From the NCBI RefSeq assembly GCF_032248455.1, contig NZ_JAVTTP010000001.1:558001-622000 (forward strand): a stretch of DNA of 64,000 bases, given 5' to 3'. This stretch comes from Pricia mediterranea (lineage in GTDB: Bacteria; Bacteroidota; Bacteroidia; Flavobacteriales; Flavobacteriaceae). The notes beneath the pieces are model-generated. The model was not told where the DNA came from, did not search any database, and saw only the letters and a list, made by a program, of their open reading frames with translations. Every line of letters starts with the position of its first letter. Position 1 is the stretch's first letter. Below, one piece after another: positions 8,813 through 17,500 of this stretch. The position numbers and the translations under genes are program-made.

Positions 8813-9229
8813 ATGAAAAAAGCAACAACATATATAGGAATTGCTCTTCTAGGGTCGATTATGATGTCCTTTTCCGGAACGCCGGACTGTAAGACCAATT
8901 GCGAACCCCTGCCGATCGATGAGATTATCTATATTGAACCACAGGAAGATCTTGAACTGGACTTCGATACCGAAGAGTATCTACCCGAAGACTTTAATGC
9001 CTACGAAGGCATGGGCACTGACCTAACGGACATCGTTTTTATTGAGGAAGAGGAAGAAATAGATCTCGGATTTGATCCCAAGGCCTATCTACCGATCGGT
9101 TTTGACGCCTATAAGGGTATGGAAATCGATTTGGAAACTGTCGAATATATCGAGGAAGATGAAGATGTTGAACTGGAATTCAACGTGCAGCATTTCCTTC
9201 CAGAAGATTTTGATGCGTACTCCAGCTAA
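8813..9229 (+). CDS. Small exported acidic protein with three 36-residue repeats
   Basis: A protein of 138 residues. A signal peptide (MKKATTYIGIALLGSIMMSF, cleavage near SGTPD) is followed by two cysteines (26 and 30) and three tandem repeats of exactly 36 residues (37-72, 73-108, 109-138). Each repeat contains Y/F-I-E-(acidic)4, a short strand-like LELDFD or IDLGFD, then YLPxxFDAYxGM. The mature protein is extremely acidic. It is not a known enzyme family; similar YLPxGFxxY units occur in short exported proteins of Flavobacteriia (memory-based, not searched). It stands alone with its own promoter and a strong terminator, divergent from the OmpR-type two-component operon. Cation binding or a periplasmic stress role is possible but unproven. 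Confidence 0.85.
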   Translation: MKKATTYIGIALLGSIMMSFSGTPDCKTNCEPLPIDEIIYIEPQEDLELDFDTEEYLPEDFNAYEGMGTDLTDIVFIEEEEEIDLGFDPKAYLPIGFDAYKGMEIDLETVEYIEEDEDVELEFNVQHFLPEDFDAYSS

Positions 9230-9258
9230 TGCGGATCACCGATTCCGATGTAAACAAC

Positions 9259-9292
9259 AAGCCGTCCCAGGAATTATGGAGACGGCTTTTTT
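9259..9292 (+). terminator. Rho-independent terminator after the acidic repeat gene
   Basis: AAGCCGTC (9259-9266) pairs with GACGGCTT (9281-9288) across a 14-nt loop, and the T-run 9287-9292 follows. Confidence 0.85.
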
Positions 9293-9643
9293 ATGTTTGT
9301 TTTACCAGTATCTATGAACTCATTTAAACTTTTTATTTGGAACCGATAATTTCGGCTTTTGTGCCCCAATGAAGGCTTTTTTGAGCAGCATAGCCATAGC
9401 ACTGGTGTGATAAAAAGATAAAATTAGAGCGCAAAATGTGAAATTTGCAGGTAAAATAGAAAGTCTTAACGGGTTCAAAGTAAGTTGGTCTTTCTTCCTT
9501 GCTCTTTCCGTCCCTTTTTTCCGTTGGCAAGCCTTTCAATGGCTGGCAAGGTCATGATTGCCCATTTCATCTGTGGCAGAATCTTTTTGGTCTTCCCTTC
9601 AGGAAACCCGATTTCTAAATGACTCACTTAAAGTGTACTTTTG
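9293..9643. other. Intergenic region without a supported gene
   Basis: About 350 bp between the terminator and the lytS-like promoter region. A 68-codon minus-strand frame (9333-9539) has no recognisable family, signal or ribosome-binding context. CACTT-A-AAGTG (9625-9635) is an 11-bp palindrome near its right end. Confidence 0.4.
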
Positions 9644-9709
9644 AACATCGCGTGAAACATCCTATCAAAGAATTTGTACATCCCATGATATATTTTTTGG
9701 AACATCCCT
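9644..9709 (+). promoter_or_regulatory. Repeated AACATCC boxes upstream of the LytS-like kinase gene
   Basis: AACATCG (9644), AACATCC (9656), TACATCC (9677) and AACATCC (9701) form four direct near-repeats in the last 80 bp before the start at 9726. LytTR regulators commonly bind direct repeats, so autoregulation is possible, but spacing is irregular (12, 21, 24 bp). Confidence 0.35.
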
Positions 9710-9725
9710 CTAAAAACCCTTTTCC

Positions 9726-10763
9726 ATGCCCTTAACCCAGGTCAAACAATCCGCCATCATCAAGATAGCCGTGCTGATCGCCATCTTGGCCTCCTTACCG
9801 AAGACTATTTTATTATATGAAATGCTCATGGACGGCGACTTGGGACTTTCCACGATTTGGATCATGGATATGCTCTACCGTCTGATCTTTTTCTTTCTGT
9901 TCTCTTGGGCCATATTGGAGCTGAACGCCAATATCGGTTATGCCAAATATAAGTGGCCGACCAAAATACGCTTGGCCGTTTTGATCTTGGTCAATATTGC
10001 CATATTGATGGCGGCATTGGCCCTCTTTAGAATGCTGTACCCCGTCGTGCTAGGTATCGAAATCTCAGAGCGCGATAACGGCTTTTTAAACTTCACCTAT
10101 ATCAATCTGTTGATTGCCCTATTCTTTATCGGGAGAATCTTACGCTTGCGGACCGATAAGCAGGAAAGCCGGATAGAGAACGAGCGGCTGAAGCAGCAAA
10201 GCCTGCAGAACGAGCTCATTGCGCTTAAGAATCAGGTCGATCCCCATTTTCTTTTCAACTCCCTTAATTCCCTGACTTCCCTGATCCGTGAAAATGAAAA
10301 GGCCACACAATTTGTCAAAAAACTCTCCCACATGTACCGCTACATTTTACAAAGCGGCGAAAGCGACCTGGTAAGCGTCAAAGAAGAGCTCAAGTTTACG
10401 GAAAGCTACACCCACCTGATTCGCACGCGCTATCGTGACCGGTTCACCATCGATATCCAGATTGCGGAACGATATCTCGATCGTGAGATTCCGCCATTGG
10501 CTTTGCAGCTGCTAGTGGAAAACGCTGTAAAACACAATGAAATATCCACAAAAAACCCGTTAAAGGTCTATATTTACTCCAAAAATGGATCTCTCTACGT
10601 CGAAAACCCGATACAGCTGCGTACCGTCTTGAAAGAAGGAACGAAAAACGGACTTCTTAACCTGAACAAGCGTTATGTACTACTGCTCAAAAAAGAACTC
10701 AAGGTGAGCACCGAAAATGATACCTTTGTCGTTGAACTGCCTTTGGTCAAGGGTTCGAAATAG
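9726..10763 (+). CDS. LytS-type sensor histidine kinase
   Basis: A protein of 345 residues. Four hydrophobic helices lie in the first 140 residues, then a coiled-coil linker (about 145-170), and the His_kinase domain with QVDPHFLFNSLNSL, whose phospho-accepting His is residue 174. The HATPase part has PPLALQLLVENAVKHNE. This is the minimal LytS/YehU-like architecture without an extra sensor domain; the ligand is probably sensed within the membrane. It precedes a LytTR response regulator by 82 bp, forming a typical pair. The start at 9726 is the first ATG after the leader that carries the repeated AACATCC boxes. Confidence 0.92.
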   Translation: MPLTQVKQSAIIKIAVLIAILASLPKTILLYEMLMDGDLGLSTIWIMDMLYRLIFFFLFSWAILELNANIGYAKYKWPTKIRLAVLILVNIAILMAALALFRMLYPVVLGIEISERDNGFLNFTYINLLIALFFIGRILRLRTDKQESRIENERLKQQSLQNELIALKNQVDPHFLFNSLNSLTSLIRENEKATQFVKKLSHMYRYILQSGESDLVSVKEELKFTESYTHLIRTRYRDRFTIDIQIAERYLDREIPPLALQLLVENAVKHNEISTKNPLKVYIYSKNGSLYVENPIQLRTVLKEGTKNGLLNLNKRYVLLLKKELKVSTENDTFVVELPLVKGSK

Positions 10764-10845
10764 TGATAAAAACTAGGCTAAGATCTTGATCGCGACAATA
10801 CGTCCGATTGCGATAGCACCCGAACGACGATGAATTCCGAACTAA

Positions 10846-11607
10846 ATGAAAGTACTGATTATAGAAGACGAGCTAGCGGCCAGTGATAACCTTGCGTATT
10901 TGCTGCAGTCCATCGATAGGAATATCGAGGTAATAGCCGTTTTGGATTCGGTAAAGGCTTCCGTAGATTTTTTCTCAAAACCCCATGAAGCCGAACTGGT
11001 GTTTATGGACATCCACCTCGCCGACGGTATTTCTTTCGAAATTTTTGAACGTACGTCCATTGACGTTCCCGTAATCTTCACTACTGCTTACAACCAATAT
11101 GCCTTAAAGGCCTTTAAGTTCAACAGTATCGACTACCTATTGAAACCCATCGACAAAGACGAGCTGGCGGATGCCCTGCAGCAGTTCAAAATACAGAACA
11201 GCGAAAAAAGCATCGACGACCGACAGGTGAAAGGTCTGCTCGATTTGATCCAGACCGAACGCAAAAATTACAAGACCACTTTTTTGGTCGGGCTGCGCGA
11301 TCAGCTGATTCCTCTGAAAACGGATAACATCGCCTATTTCAGAATCGATACCGGTATCGTTAAAGCTATCACTTCGGATAACAAATCCTACACGGTCGAT
11401 GAAAAACTTGAGGATATCGAAAAAGAACTGAATCCCGAAAATTTTTACCGGGCCAACAGGCAATTTATTATCCACAGGGAGGCGGTGGTCAACCTCAAGG
11501 CCTATTTTAACGGCAAGCTTATCGTAGAAGTAACCCCGGTCTGCGATGAACGTATCGTGGTCAGCAAGGCCAAGGCCTCCGAATTCAAGGAGTGGATGGA
11601 GAATTAG
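10846..11607 (+). CDS. LytTR family response regulator
   Basis: A protein of 253 residues. The receiver domain has ED acidic residues near the start (LIIEDE), the phospho-accepting Asp 55 in VFMDIHLADG, a conserved Thr/Lys region (FTTAYNQYALKAFKFNSIDYLLKPI), and a C-terminal LytTR DNA-binding domain (about 150-250) with IAYFRIDTGIVKAIT and FYRANRQFIIHREAV. It is the cognate regulator of the LytS-type kinase encoded just upstream. LytTR proteins in Bacteroidota often regulate neighbouring membrane protein genes, but no target can be assigned here beyond possible autoregulation through boxes before the kinase gene. Confidence 0.94.
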   Translation: MKVLIIEDELAASDNLAYLLQSIDRNIEVIAVLDSVKASVDFFSKPHEAELVFMDIHLADGISFEIFERTSIDVPVIFTTAYNQYALKAFKFNSIDYLLKPIDKDELADALQQFKIQNSEKSIDDRQVKGLLDLIQTERKNYKTTFLVGLRDQLIPLKTDNIAYFRIDTGIVKAITSDNKSYTVDEKLEDIEKELNPENFYRANRQFIIHREAVVNLKAYFNGKLIVEVTPVCDERIVVSKAKASEFKEWMEN

Positions 11608-11638
11608 ATTTTTGGGATTTTACCCGTATCTACCGCAA

Positions 11639-12526
11639 ATGGACCATAAGCTGAAAATATTTAGGGAGGTCGCTTTGGCCAAGAGCTTTACCAAGGCTGC
11701 GGAGCACCTGTTTCTCTCCCAACCCGCCGTGTCAAAGACCATCAAAAATCTGGAAACGGATTACGGGAAGGCCTTTTTTCTACGTCAGGGCAACACCATC
11801 GAACTGACCGCGGAAGGGCGGGTGTTTTTGGAATACACGGAGAAATTGTTGGATACCTATGCGGCTATGGCGGACGAATTTTCCTCTGATGGGCACAAGT
11901 TGCCGTCTCAGGTCAAAATAGGCGCCAGTACGACCATCGGGCAATACGTGCTTCCCAAAATAATGGCGAAAATCCAAAAAAACCACCCGGCGATCCAATT
12001 TAATCTTATCTGCGGGAATACGGACAAAATTCAGTCCCTCATCCTTGACGGGCAGCTGGACTTCGGAATCGTCGAAGGCGACAACCATAACACCCGTCTT
12101 CACTATGAGGTGTTCGTTAAGGACGAACTGGTCCTGGTCACGGGCACCGGAAACGACAAGGTCAAGACAGAGACCACCGACACCGCCCACCTTCAGGAAC
12201 TTCCCTTTGTGGGACGGGAGCTCGGATCAGGTACCCGGGAGGTCATTGCCAATACCCTCGCAAGGCAAAATGCCGGCCCCCTGAACATCCAATCCGTTTT
12301 AGGCAGTACGGAAAGCATCAAATCTTATGTTCAGTATTCCGACCGCTACGCCTTTTTGCCCATCCATGCCATCGACCAAGAACTGCTGGATGGCAAGCTA
12401 AGGGTTATCGATGTCGAAGGCCTGAGTATCGAGCGCTGGTTCTACTTCGTGAACCGACAAGGATATCAGTCCAAAATCGATAAAAAACTTCAGCAGCTTT
12501 TGGTGGAATGGTATAACAAAAGGTAA
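11639..12526 (+). CDS. LysR family transcriptional regulator
   Basis: A protein of 295 residues. The N-terminal helix-turn-helix shows the standard LysR layout (FREVALAKSFTKAAEHLFLS, QPAVSKTIKNLE). The effector domain begins at about 92 (VKIGASTTIGQYVLPKIM) and includes ELGSGTREVI, typical of the CysB/CbbR/YeiE branch with an anion ligand. ATG 11639 is chosen because it gives a normal LysR N-terminus; an upstream GTG frame extends into the preceding gene. It is followed 74 bp later by a YeiH-type transporter on the same strand. In E. coli, YeiE and YeiH show the same pairing, so the regulator probably controls that transporter. Confidence 0.92.
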   Translation: MDHKLKIFREVALAKSFTKAAEHLFLSQPAVSKTIKNLETDYGKAFFLRQGNTIELTAEGRVFLEYTEKLLDTYAAMADEFSSDGHKLPSQVKIGASTTIGQYVLPKIMAKIQKNHPAIQFNLICGNTDKIQSLILDGQLDFGIVEGDNHNTRLHYEVFVKDELVLVTGTGNDKVKTETTDTAHLQELPFVGRELGSGTREVIANTLARQNAGPLNIQSVLGSTESIKSYVQYSDRYAFLPIHAIDQELLDGKLRVIDVEGLSIERWFYFVNRQGYQSKIDKKLQQLLVEWYNKR

Positions 12527-12600
12527 TACCCTATCGCTTATTGCTTTGCATTTCTGTTATGGAATCTGCCGTTCTTTGTAACATAAAAATTAAAGATGTT

Positions 12601-13530
12601 ATGAAGGCACACGGACCCATAATCACAAAAGTTATTTTTGCGACCGGAATCCTGCTCTGTATGAGCGGATGGATCAGCAGTCCCCTTGCCCTGATCTTGG
12701 GATTTGTCTCAACCCTGTTTTTGGGACAGCCGTTCGAACGTTTTATCCACGGAGGAATCCAGTACCTGTTAAAGATTTCCGTAGTGGGACTGGGATTCGG
12801 CATGTTCTTGATAGAAACCCTAAAAACGGGCAGGGAAGGTCTTAACCTGACCATTTTGACCATCGCCTCGACCTTGATCCTGGGATGGTTTTTGGCAAAA
12901 TTCTTAAAAATAGAAAAACATTTAGGGCATTTGATATCCTCGGGAACCTCTATTTGTGGGGGAAGTGCCATTGCAGCGGTATCACCGGTCATCCACGCCA
13001 AACCCAAGACGATTTCCGTATCGTTGGGGGTCGTTTTTCTGCTCAACTCCTTGGCCCTGTTCATTTTTCCCGCAATCGGACACTATTTCCATATGACCCA
13101 GCACCAGTTCGGAATGTGGGCGGCCGTCGCCATCCACGATACCAGCTCCGTCGTAGGCACCGCGGTGGATTATGGGGAAGAGGCCCTGCGGGTGGCCACT
13201 ACGGTCAAACTGGCGCGAACCTTATGGATAATTCCGGTTTCCGTACTCTCTATGTTCCTATTCAAAAGCAAGGACGGAAAGATCAAGATTCCCTGGTTCA
13301 TCCTCTTCTTTATCGGGGCCATCCTCTTGAACAGCTACCTGCCACTGCCCGACACCCTGACCCGTGGCATTACCGATCTCTCCAAACGGCTGTTGATCGT
13401 CACCCTGTTCCTGGTCGGCAGCACCCTCTCGATAAAGGACATCAAACAGACCGGTTTCAAACCCTTCGTGCTGGGCGTTTCTTTATGGGTATTTATTTCG
13501 GTGGCCTCGTTGATGTTCATTCTTTACTAG
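12601..13530 (+). CDS. YeiH family putative anion (sulfate/sulfite-type) exporter
   Basis: A protein of 309 residues with about ten hydrophobic helices and the family motifs ISSGTSICGGSAIAAVSPVI (central conserved segment), AAVAIHDTSSVVGTAVDYG and VKLARTLWIIPV. This is the conserved-hypothetical-698/YeiH family; sulfate or sulfite export is a database-level prediction, not proven. ATG 12601 begins just before the first helix; ATG 12559 is an alternative. The LysR gene lies upstream and a terminator follows at 13598-13632, so the LysR/YeiH pair is a self-contained unit. Confidence 0.88.
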   Translation: MKAHGPIITKVIFATGILLCMSGWISSPLALILGFVSTLFLGQPFERFIHGGIQYLLKISVVGLGFGMFLIETLKTGREGLNLTILTIASTLILGWFLAKFLKIEKHLGHLISSGTSICGGSAIAAVSPVIHAKPKTISVSLGVVFLLNSLALFIFPAIGHYFHMTQHQFGMWAAVAIHDTSSVVGTAVDYGEEALRVATTVKLARTLWIIPVSVLSMFLFKSKDGKIKIPWFILFFIGAILLNSYLPLPDTLTRGITDLSKRLLIVTLFLVGSTLSIKDIKQTGFKPFVLGVSLWVFISVASLMFILY

Positions 13531-13597
13531 GAATGCAAAACACGGCATTTAAGGATGTCTTTATTCTTACGACTTCTTTTCGGTAATTTCGGTTTAT

Positions 13598-13632
13598 AAG
13601 GGCGGATGGATTTCTTTCCGCCCTTGGTTTTA
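13598..13632 (+). terminator. Terminator after the YeiH gene
   Basis: AAGGGCGG (13598-13605) and CCGCCCTT (13618-13625) form an 8-bp stem with a 12-nt loop, followed by GGTTTTA. Located 68 bp after the stop codon. Confidence 0.7.
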
Positions 13633-13660
13633 CAGAAAAAATGGAACTCCTCATTTAAAA

Positions 13661-14353
13661 ATGTGTAACTTGATCCAAATGACCTGTACGGATATGCTAA
13701 TCGACCTGAGCCATACCATAGAAGACGGACTGACTACCTACAAAGGACTGCCCGCCCCGATTATCTGTGACTATCTGAGCCGGGAGGAATCAAAAAAACA
13801 CTACGCTGAGGGTACGGAATTTCAAATCGGAAAAATAGAAATGGTCGCCAATACGGGAACCTATCTCGATTGTCCGTTTCACCGATTTGCCGATGGAAAA
13901 GACCTCTCCCAGATCAAACTTGATAGCTTTACCGACCTCGATGCCATCGTAATCCATGTGCCTTTTTCCGAAACCTTGGCCATCACGGAGGAATTCATTA
14001 AACCTTACGACGTAAAAAAGCGGGCCGTGCTGATCCACACGGGATGGGACAAGCATTGGAACACAGACAAGTATTTTGAAAACAATCCCCATCTGACCGA
14101 AAAAGCGGCCGAATACCTAAAAGATTCCCAAGCAAAATTGGTCGGTATCGATTCCGTTAACATCGATAGTATGGAAAGCAACGCGAGACCCGTCCACACC
14201 GTTCTTCTCGGCGCTGAAATTCTGATCGTCGAACATCTTTGCAACTTAGGATCCATACCGGACATCAACTTTAAATTTAGTGCGATACCCCCAAAATTTA
14301 AGGGGGTAGGTACTTTTCCGGTAAGGGCCATGGCCAAATTGAAAGGGGAGTAG
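13661..14353 (+). CDS. Cyclase family (KynB-like) metal-dependent hydrolase, variant motif
   Basis: A protein of 230 residues with the cyclase fold signature LIDLSHTIEDGLTTYKG at the start, DCPFHRFADG, VLIHTGWDKHW, and LVGIDSVNID near the C-terminus. In classical family members the metal-binding motif is HxGTHxDxPxH; here it reads NTGTYLDCPFH, so two of the expected histidines are Asn and Tyr, while Asp and the last His remain. A subgroup with this NTGTY form exists from memory, so the enzyme may be active with altered metal binding. Possible activities include arylformamidase-like or related hydrolysis. ATG 13679 and ATG 13694 are alternative starts; 13661 has an A-rich leader. Confidence 0.82.
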   Translation: MCNLIQMTCTDMLIDLSHTIEDGLTTYKGLPAPIICDYLSREESKKHYAEGTEFQIGKIEMVANTGTYLDCPFHRFADGKDLSQIKLDSFTDLDAIVIHVPFSETLAITEEFIKPYDVKKRAVLIHTGWDKHWNTDKYFENNPHLTEKAAEYLKDSQAKLVGIDSVNIDSMESNARPVHTVLLGAEILIVEHLCNLGSIPDINFKFSAIPPKFKGVGTFPVRAMAKLKGE

Positions 14354-14399
14354 GACGAGAACGGGCCTGGCGTTACATCGAACATAGGGAAGAAGAGAT

Positions 14400-14856
14400 A
14401 TGGAGCGTACCAAGATCATCATGGCCCACATTGTGGCTACGGCCGTCGGCACCCTGACAATAAGCTGCTTTTTTATTTTTTCGTTGATTGTCGAGATTAT
14501 GGGGGAAACCTTGTTCATCAAACAGGTAAAAACAGGTATACTCTGCTGTTTGCCCATTTTGTTTATCGCCATGCCCGTATTTGGACTGACAGGCAAAAAA
14601 CTAGCGGGAAACTCCAAAAATCCCTTAGTCCTGCATAAATTGCGGCGGATGAAGCTAGTGGCCCTCAACGGCGCTATCTTGATATCGTTGGACACCTACC
14701 TGTATTACCACGCCATCTAATGGAACCATCGACGCCACCTTCTTGTATGTTCAAATCGTCGAACTCGTTATCGGCGCCATCAACCTCGGCCTGATCGGCA
14801 TGAACATCAGGGCGGGAATGAAGTTGTCGGGTCGTTTGGCGAAAAATGGGATATGA
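14400..14856 (+). pseudogene. Small multi-helix membrane protein, frameshifted near its end
   Basis: Frame 1 runs 14400-14720 (106 codons) with three hydrophobic helices and motifs VKTGILCC and MPVFGLTGKKLAG. It stops at TAA 14718-14720. The next frame (14719-14856) immediately continues a convincing protein, NGTIDATFLYVQIVELVIGA then INLGLIGMNIRAG and LSGRLAKNG, supplying the missing fourth helix and a basic tail. Removing T14718 joins the two parts exactly at LYYHAI/NGTIDATF. The intact product would be about 151 residues, function unknown. Either a genuine single-base insertion or a sequencing error; the first part may still be made. Confidence 0.75.
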
Positions 14857-15014
14857 ATCTCGCTCATGATTTAAGCGAACATCCTGTACCCCATTTACTA
14901 TACCGAGCAAGGCACACCACTCAACGAAGCCGGAGGAACAGCGATTCCCGAATACATCGGACTCCACAACTCCTTCCGACCGACCTGACCCCTGTAACGG
15001 TTTTTATTGAATTT

Positions 15015-15989
15015 CTACTCCCCATTCCGTCTGGCCGCCTCCCATCCGATCAAGGCCGATTTTCGGGTGTCTCCCCACATATAGCCGCCCAGATTTCCCG
15101 ACGCCCTGATTACCCGATGGCAAGGGATCAAGAAGGCTACGGGGTTGGTTCCGATGGCGGTCCCGACCGCCCGGGAGGCCTTGGGTTTTCCGATTTCCTT
15201 GGCAATCGTGCCATACGTGGAGACATCTCCCATGGGAATCTTCAAAAGGGCCTCCCATACTTTCAATTGGAACGGAGTAGCATTCAGGTGCAATTTTATT
15301 TGATCCAATTGGCTCCAATCGTGCTGAAAGATAAAAAGCGCGTTTTGTTGGATGCTGTCCACAACTTGTCGATAATTTGCGTTCGGAAAGCGTTTTTGGA
15401 GTTGTAAGAGCGCAGCGTCCTTACTCTTTTGATCATCTTGCCTGTCACCTCTCCGCTCATGATCATCCTCACTGGCCCACGTGTCATTACAAGTACCAGC
15501 CAAATTTTTTCCTCTTCCCTTAGAATTATTACCACTCAAATCGTTCTCCCCATCCCCATAAAAAGCCATATGGCATATGCCCTTCGAGGTCGATGCGACT
15601 ATAATGTTCCCGAACGGACTCTCGGCAAAACTATAGTTAATGGACAGGTTTTCGCCCCCGCTCTTGAACTCCCCCGGGGTCATGCCCTCGATATTGACGA
15701 ACAGGTCGTGTAAGCGGCCCGTTCCCGATAGCCCAGTTTCTAAGGCCGTGTCGAAGAGAGTGGCCTGTTTGTCCTGCAACAACCGCTTTGCATATCCGAT
15801 GCTGAGATACTGTATGAATTTTTTGGGACTGACCCCGGCCCAGTCGGTAAACATCCTTTGGAAATGATAGGAACTCATGTGTAGGTATTCGGCAATTTCG
15901 CCGAGGGAGGGTCGGGACTTGTAATGGGTCTTGATATAGGCTATCGCCCGGGCAATCCGTTTGAAGTCTATTTGTTCTTGTGCCGTCAT
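15015..15989 (-). CDS. AraC-type DNA-binding domain fused to O6-methylguanine-DNA methyltransferase (Ada-like)
   Basis: A protein of 324 residues. Residues 1-100 are an AraC helix-turn-helix pair (SLGEIAEYLHMSSYHFQRMF, GYAKRLLQD). From about 110 follows the methyltransferase domain, with active-site IPCHRVIRASGNLGGYMWG near the end; the Cys accepts the methyl group. The N-terminal Ada phosphotriester (four-Cys) domain is absent. The methyltransferase ribonuclease-like subdomain holds an unusual hydrophilic insertion of about 45 residues rich in Asp, Arg, Gly and Lys (after ICHMAFYGDGEND, before LLQLQKRFPNA). ATG 15989 is preferred over a TTG at 16010. Likely role: repair of alkylated DNA and induction of repair genes. 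Confidence 0.9.
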   Translation of the reverse strand: MTAQEQIDFKRIARAIAYIKTHYKSRPSLGEIAEYLHMSSYHFQRMFTDWAGVSPKKFIQYLSIGYAKRLLQDKQATLFDTALETGLSGTGRLHDLFVNIEGMTPGEFKSGGENLSINYSFAESPFGNIIVASTSKGICHMAFYGDGENDLSGNNSKGRGKNLAGTCNDTWASEDDHERRGDRQDDQKSKDAALLQLQKRFPNANYRQVVDSIQQNALFIFQHDWSQLDQIKLHLNATPFQLKVWEALLKIPMGDVSTYGTIAKEIGKPKASRAVGTAIGTNPVAFLIPCHRVIRASGNLGGYMWGDTRKSALIGWEAARRNGE

Positions 15990-16217
15990 TTCTACTGTTC
16001 TGTTTTCCAAAAATAGGACGGTTTCAATGGTTTTAAAACCCGATTCTTGCTAAAGGGCATCCCTGAACTTGAATAATCGTACATTCATTGCTTACCGTGG
16101 AAATCGATGACGACACCTTCATCGTTTTCTTACCTCTGTTCTTGTACTGCATCATCCGGACATATCGTCGTTTTTCTCAATTGGCGGATATACAATTAAG
16201 CGGGCAATCAATTAATC

Positions 16218-17249
16218 CTATTCCTTCTTCCGCAACAAAAGCGCATAGGCCTCCATCCCTTGCGTGTGTTCGAAAATCACCTTCAAAACCCCGACCACCG
16301 GCAGCGCGATGATGGCACCCACCAAGCCCCATATCCAAGAGAGAAGGATGACCCCGAAAATAGTGACAAAGGGATTGAGGTCGATCTCGTCCCCGATGAT
16401 CCACGGCGTCAACACATAATTTTCGATGACCTGCGCTGCCGCGATGACCCCGATCACGATAAGGGCAGGGGTCGCACCCGAATAGAGATAGGACAAAATA
16501 ATGGCGATACCGCCTCCAATGATGTTTCCCACATACGGAATGATGGAGAACAGCGTGGCGAACAAGGCTAGAAAAAGCGCAAAGGGCACTCCCCCGACCT
16601 TAAATCCGATAAAATAGATAATAAATAGGAAAACCATCATCTTTCCCTTGCCGGCCAAATAGTTGGTAATGACGTCAGAGGATTCCTCAAGAATATTGCC
16701 CATTGCGGATTCGTTGGATGCCAGCCGTTTGAAGAAGCGTACGAACAGGGACTTCTGCATCAACAGCAGTATCACATAAATTAGGATGATAAAGGACTGG
16801 GACAATACAGTGGACAATGAGGAAGCGAACATAGAAAGCAGGGTTTCTAATTTACCCATGAAATCAATGTTACTCCTGACGTACTGTTTATAATCGACGT
16901 TTAAATTATCGTTTAACCATTGGGTAATACCCTCCAAACGTTGGGAGGCCTTCTCTTTTATGGTTTCCCATTGGTCGATCATATTGCCGAATTGTGTGCT
17001 GATCAACCACGAGAGCAGCAGAAAAATGACGATCGACAGCAGGATGGATAAGGTTATGGCCGCCCAACCGGGGATGCCCCATTTCTTGAACCTTTCGGTG
17101 GGGCCATTCAACAGCGACGCTAGCATCACTGCTACCGTCAAAGGAAGCAAGAGGGGGGACCCGAAATGCATTAGGGCCATGATGCCTACGACCAATGCTA
17201 AAGTACTTAGCAGTTTGTTGCCATCGATATGTATCTTTTTATCTTTCAT
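16218..17249 (-). CDS. AI-2E family transporter (TqsA/PerM-like permease)
   Basis: A protein of 343 residues with about eight membrane helices and the family layout: two early helices with HFGSPLLLPLTVAVMLASLL, a helix LSILLSIVIFLLLSWLIS, an extracytoplasmic loop, then GKGKMMVFLFIIYFIGFKVG, ATLFSIIPYVGNIIGGGIAI and ENYVLTPWIIGDEIDLNPF. The last three are the conserved core of the family. Members export autoinducer-2 or act as cation/H+ antiporters, so the substrate is not inferable. ATG 17249 (MKDKKIHIDGNK) is used; a longer frame upstream is not family-like. Transcribed divergently from the outer-membrane protein gene at 17501. Confidence 0.88.
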   Translation of the reverse strand: MKDKKIHIDGNKLLSTLALVVGIMALMHFGSPLLLPLTVAVMLASLLNGPTERFKKWGIPGWAAITLSILLSIVIFLLLSWLISTQFGNMIDQWETIKEKASQRLEGITQWLNDNLNVDYKQYVRSNIDFMGKLETLLSMFASSLSTVLSQSFIILIYVILLLMQKSLFVRFFKRLASNESAMGNILEESSDVITNYLAGKGKMMVFLFIIYFIGFKVGGVPFALFLALFATLFSIIPYVGNIIGGGIAIILSYLYSGATPALIVIGVIAAAQVIENYVLTPWIIGDEIDLNPFVTIFGVILLSWIWGLVGAIIALPVVGVLKVIFEHTQGMEAYALLLRKKE

Positions 17250-17467
17250 AATCTTACATGGTTCATACAAAAATGATGTATTTCCTAGCGCCATCAAAAT
17301 GAAGGTACCCTTAAAAGCCCCATTTAAGACTGGATGGGCTAAAATGAATTGCGATTGCGACACGCTTTTCCTGCGATGGCATTCCTCCCGGTATTGTTTG
17401 GTTTCGATTGGTTTTTATTGCTATAATAATCTTCGCAATAGCGTCAATTTCATGTAGGAATCCTCTC

Positions 17468-17475
17468 TATGTTTG
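17468..17475 (+). promoter_or_regulatory. -7 element TATGTTTG
   Basis: An exact TAnnTTTG match 25 bp before the start at 17501. No clear TTG is seen at the -33 position. Confidence 0.45.
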
Positions 17476-17500
17476 CCATTAAACTTAAAACATAAAACCT

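Noticed and set aside
9333-9539. 68-codon minus-strand open frame
   Set aside because: No family, signal or initiation context; might be a decayed mobile-element tail but unsupported.
16011-16217. Possible small gene between the Ada-like and AI-2E genes
   Set aside because: Open frames are short and without protein-like composition.
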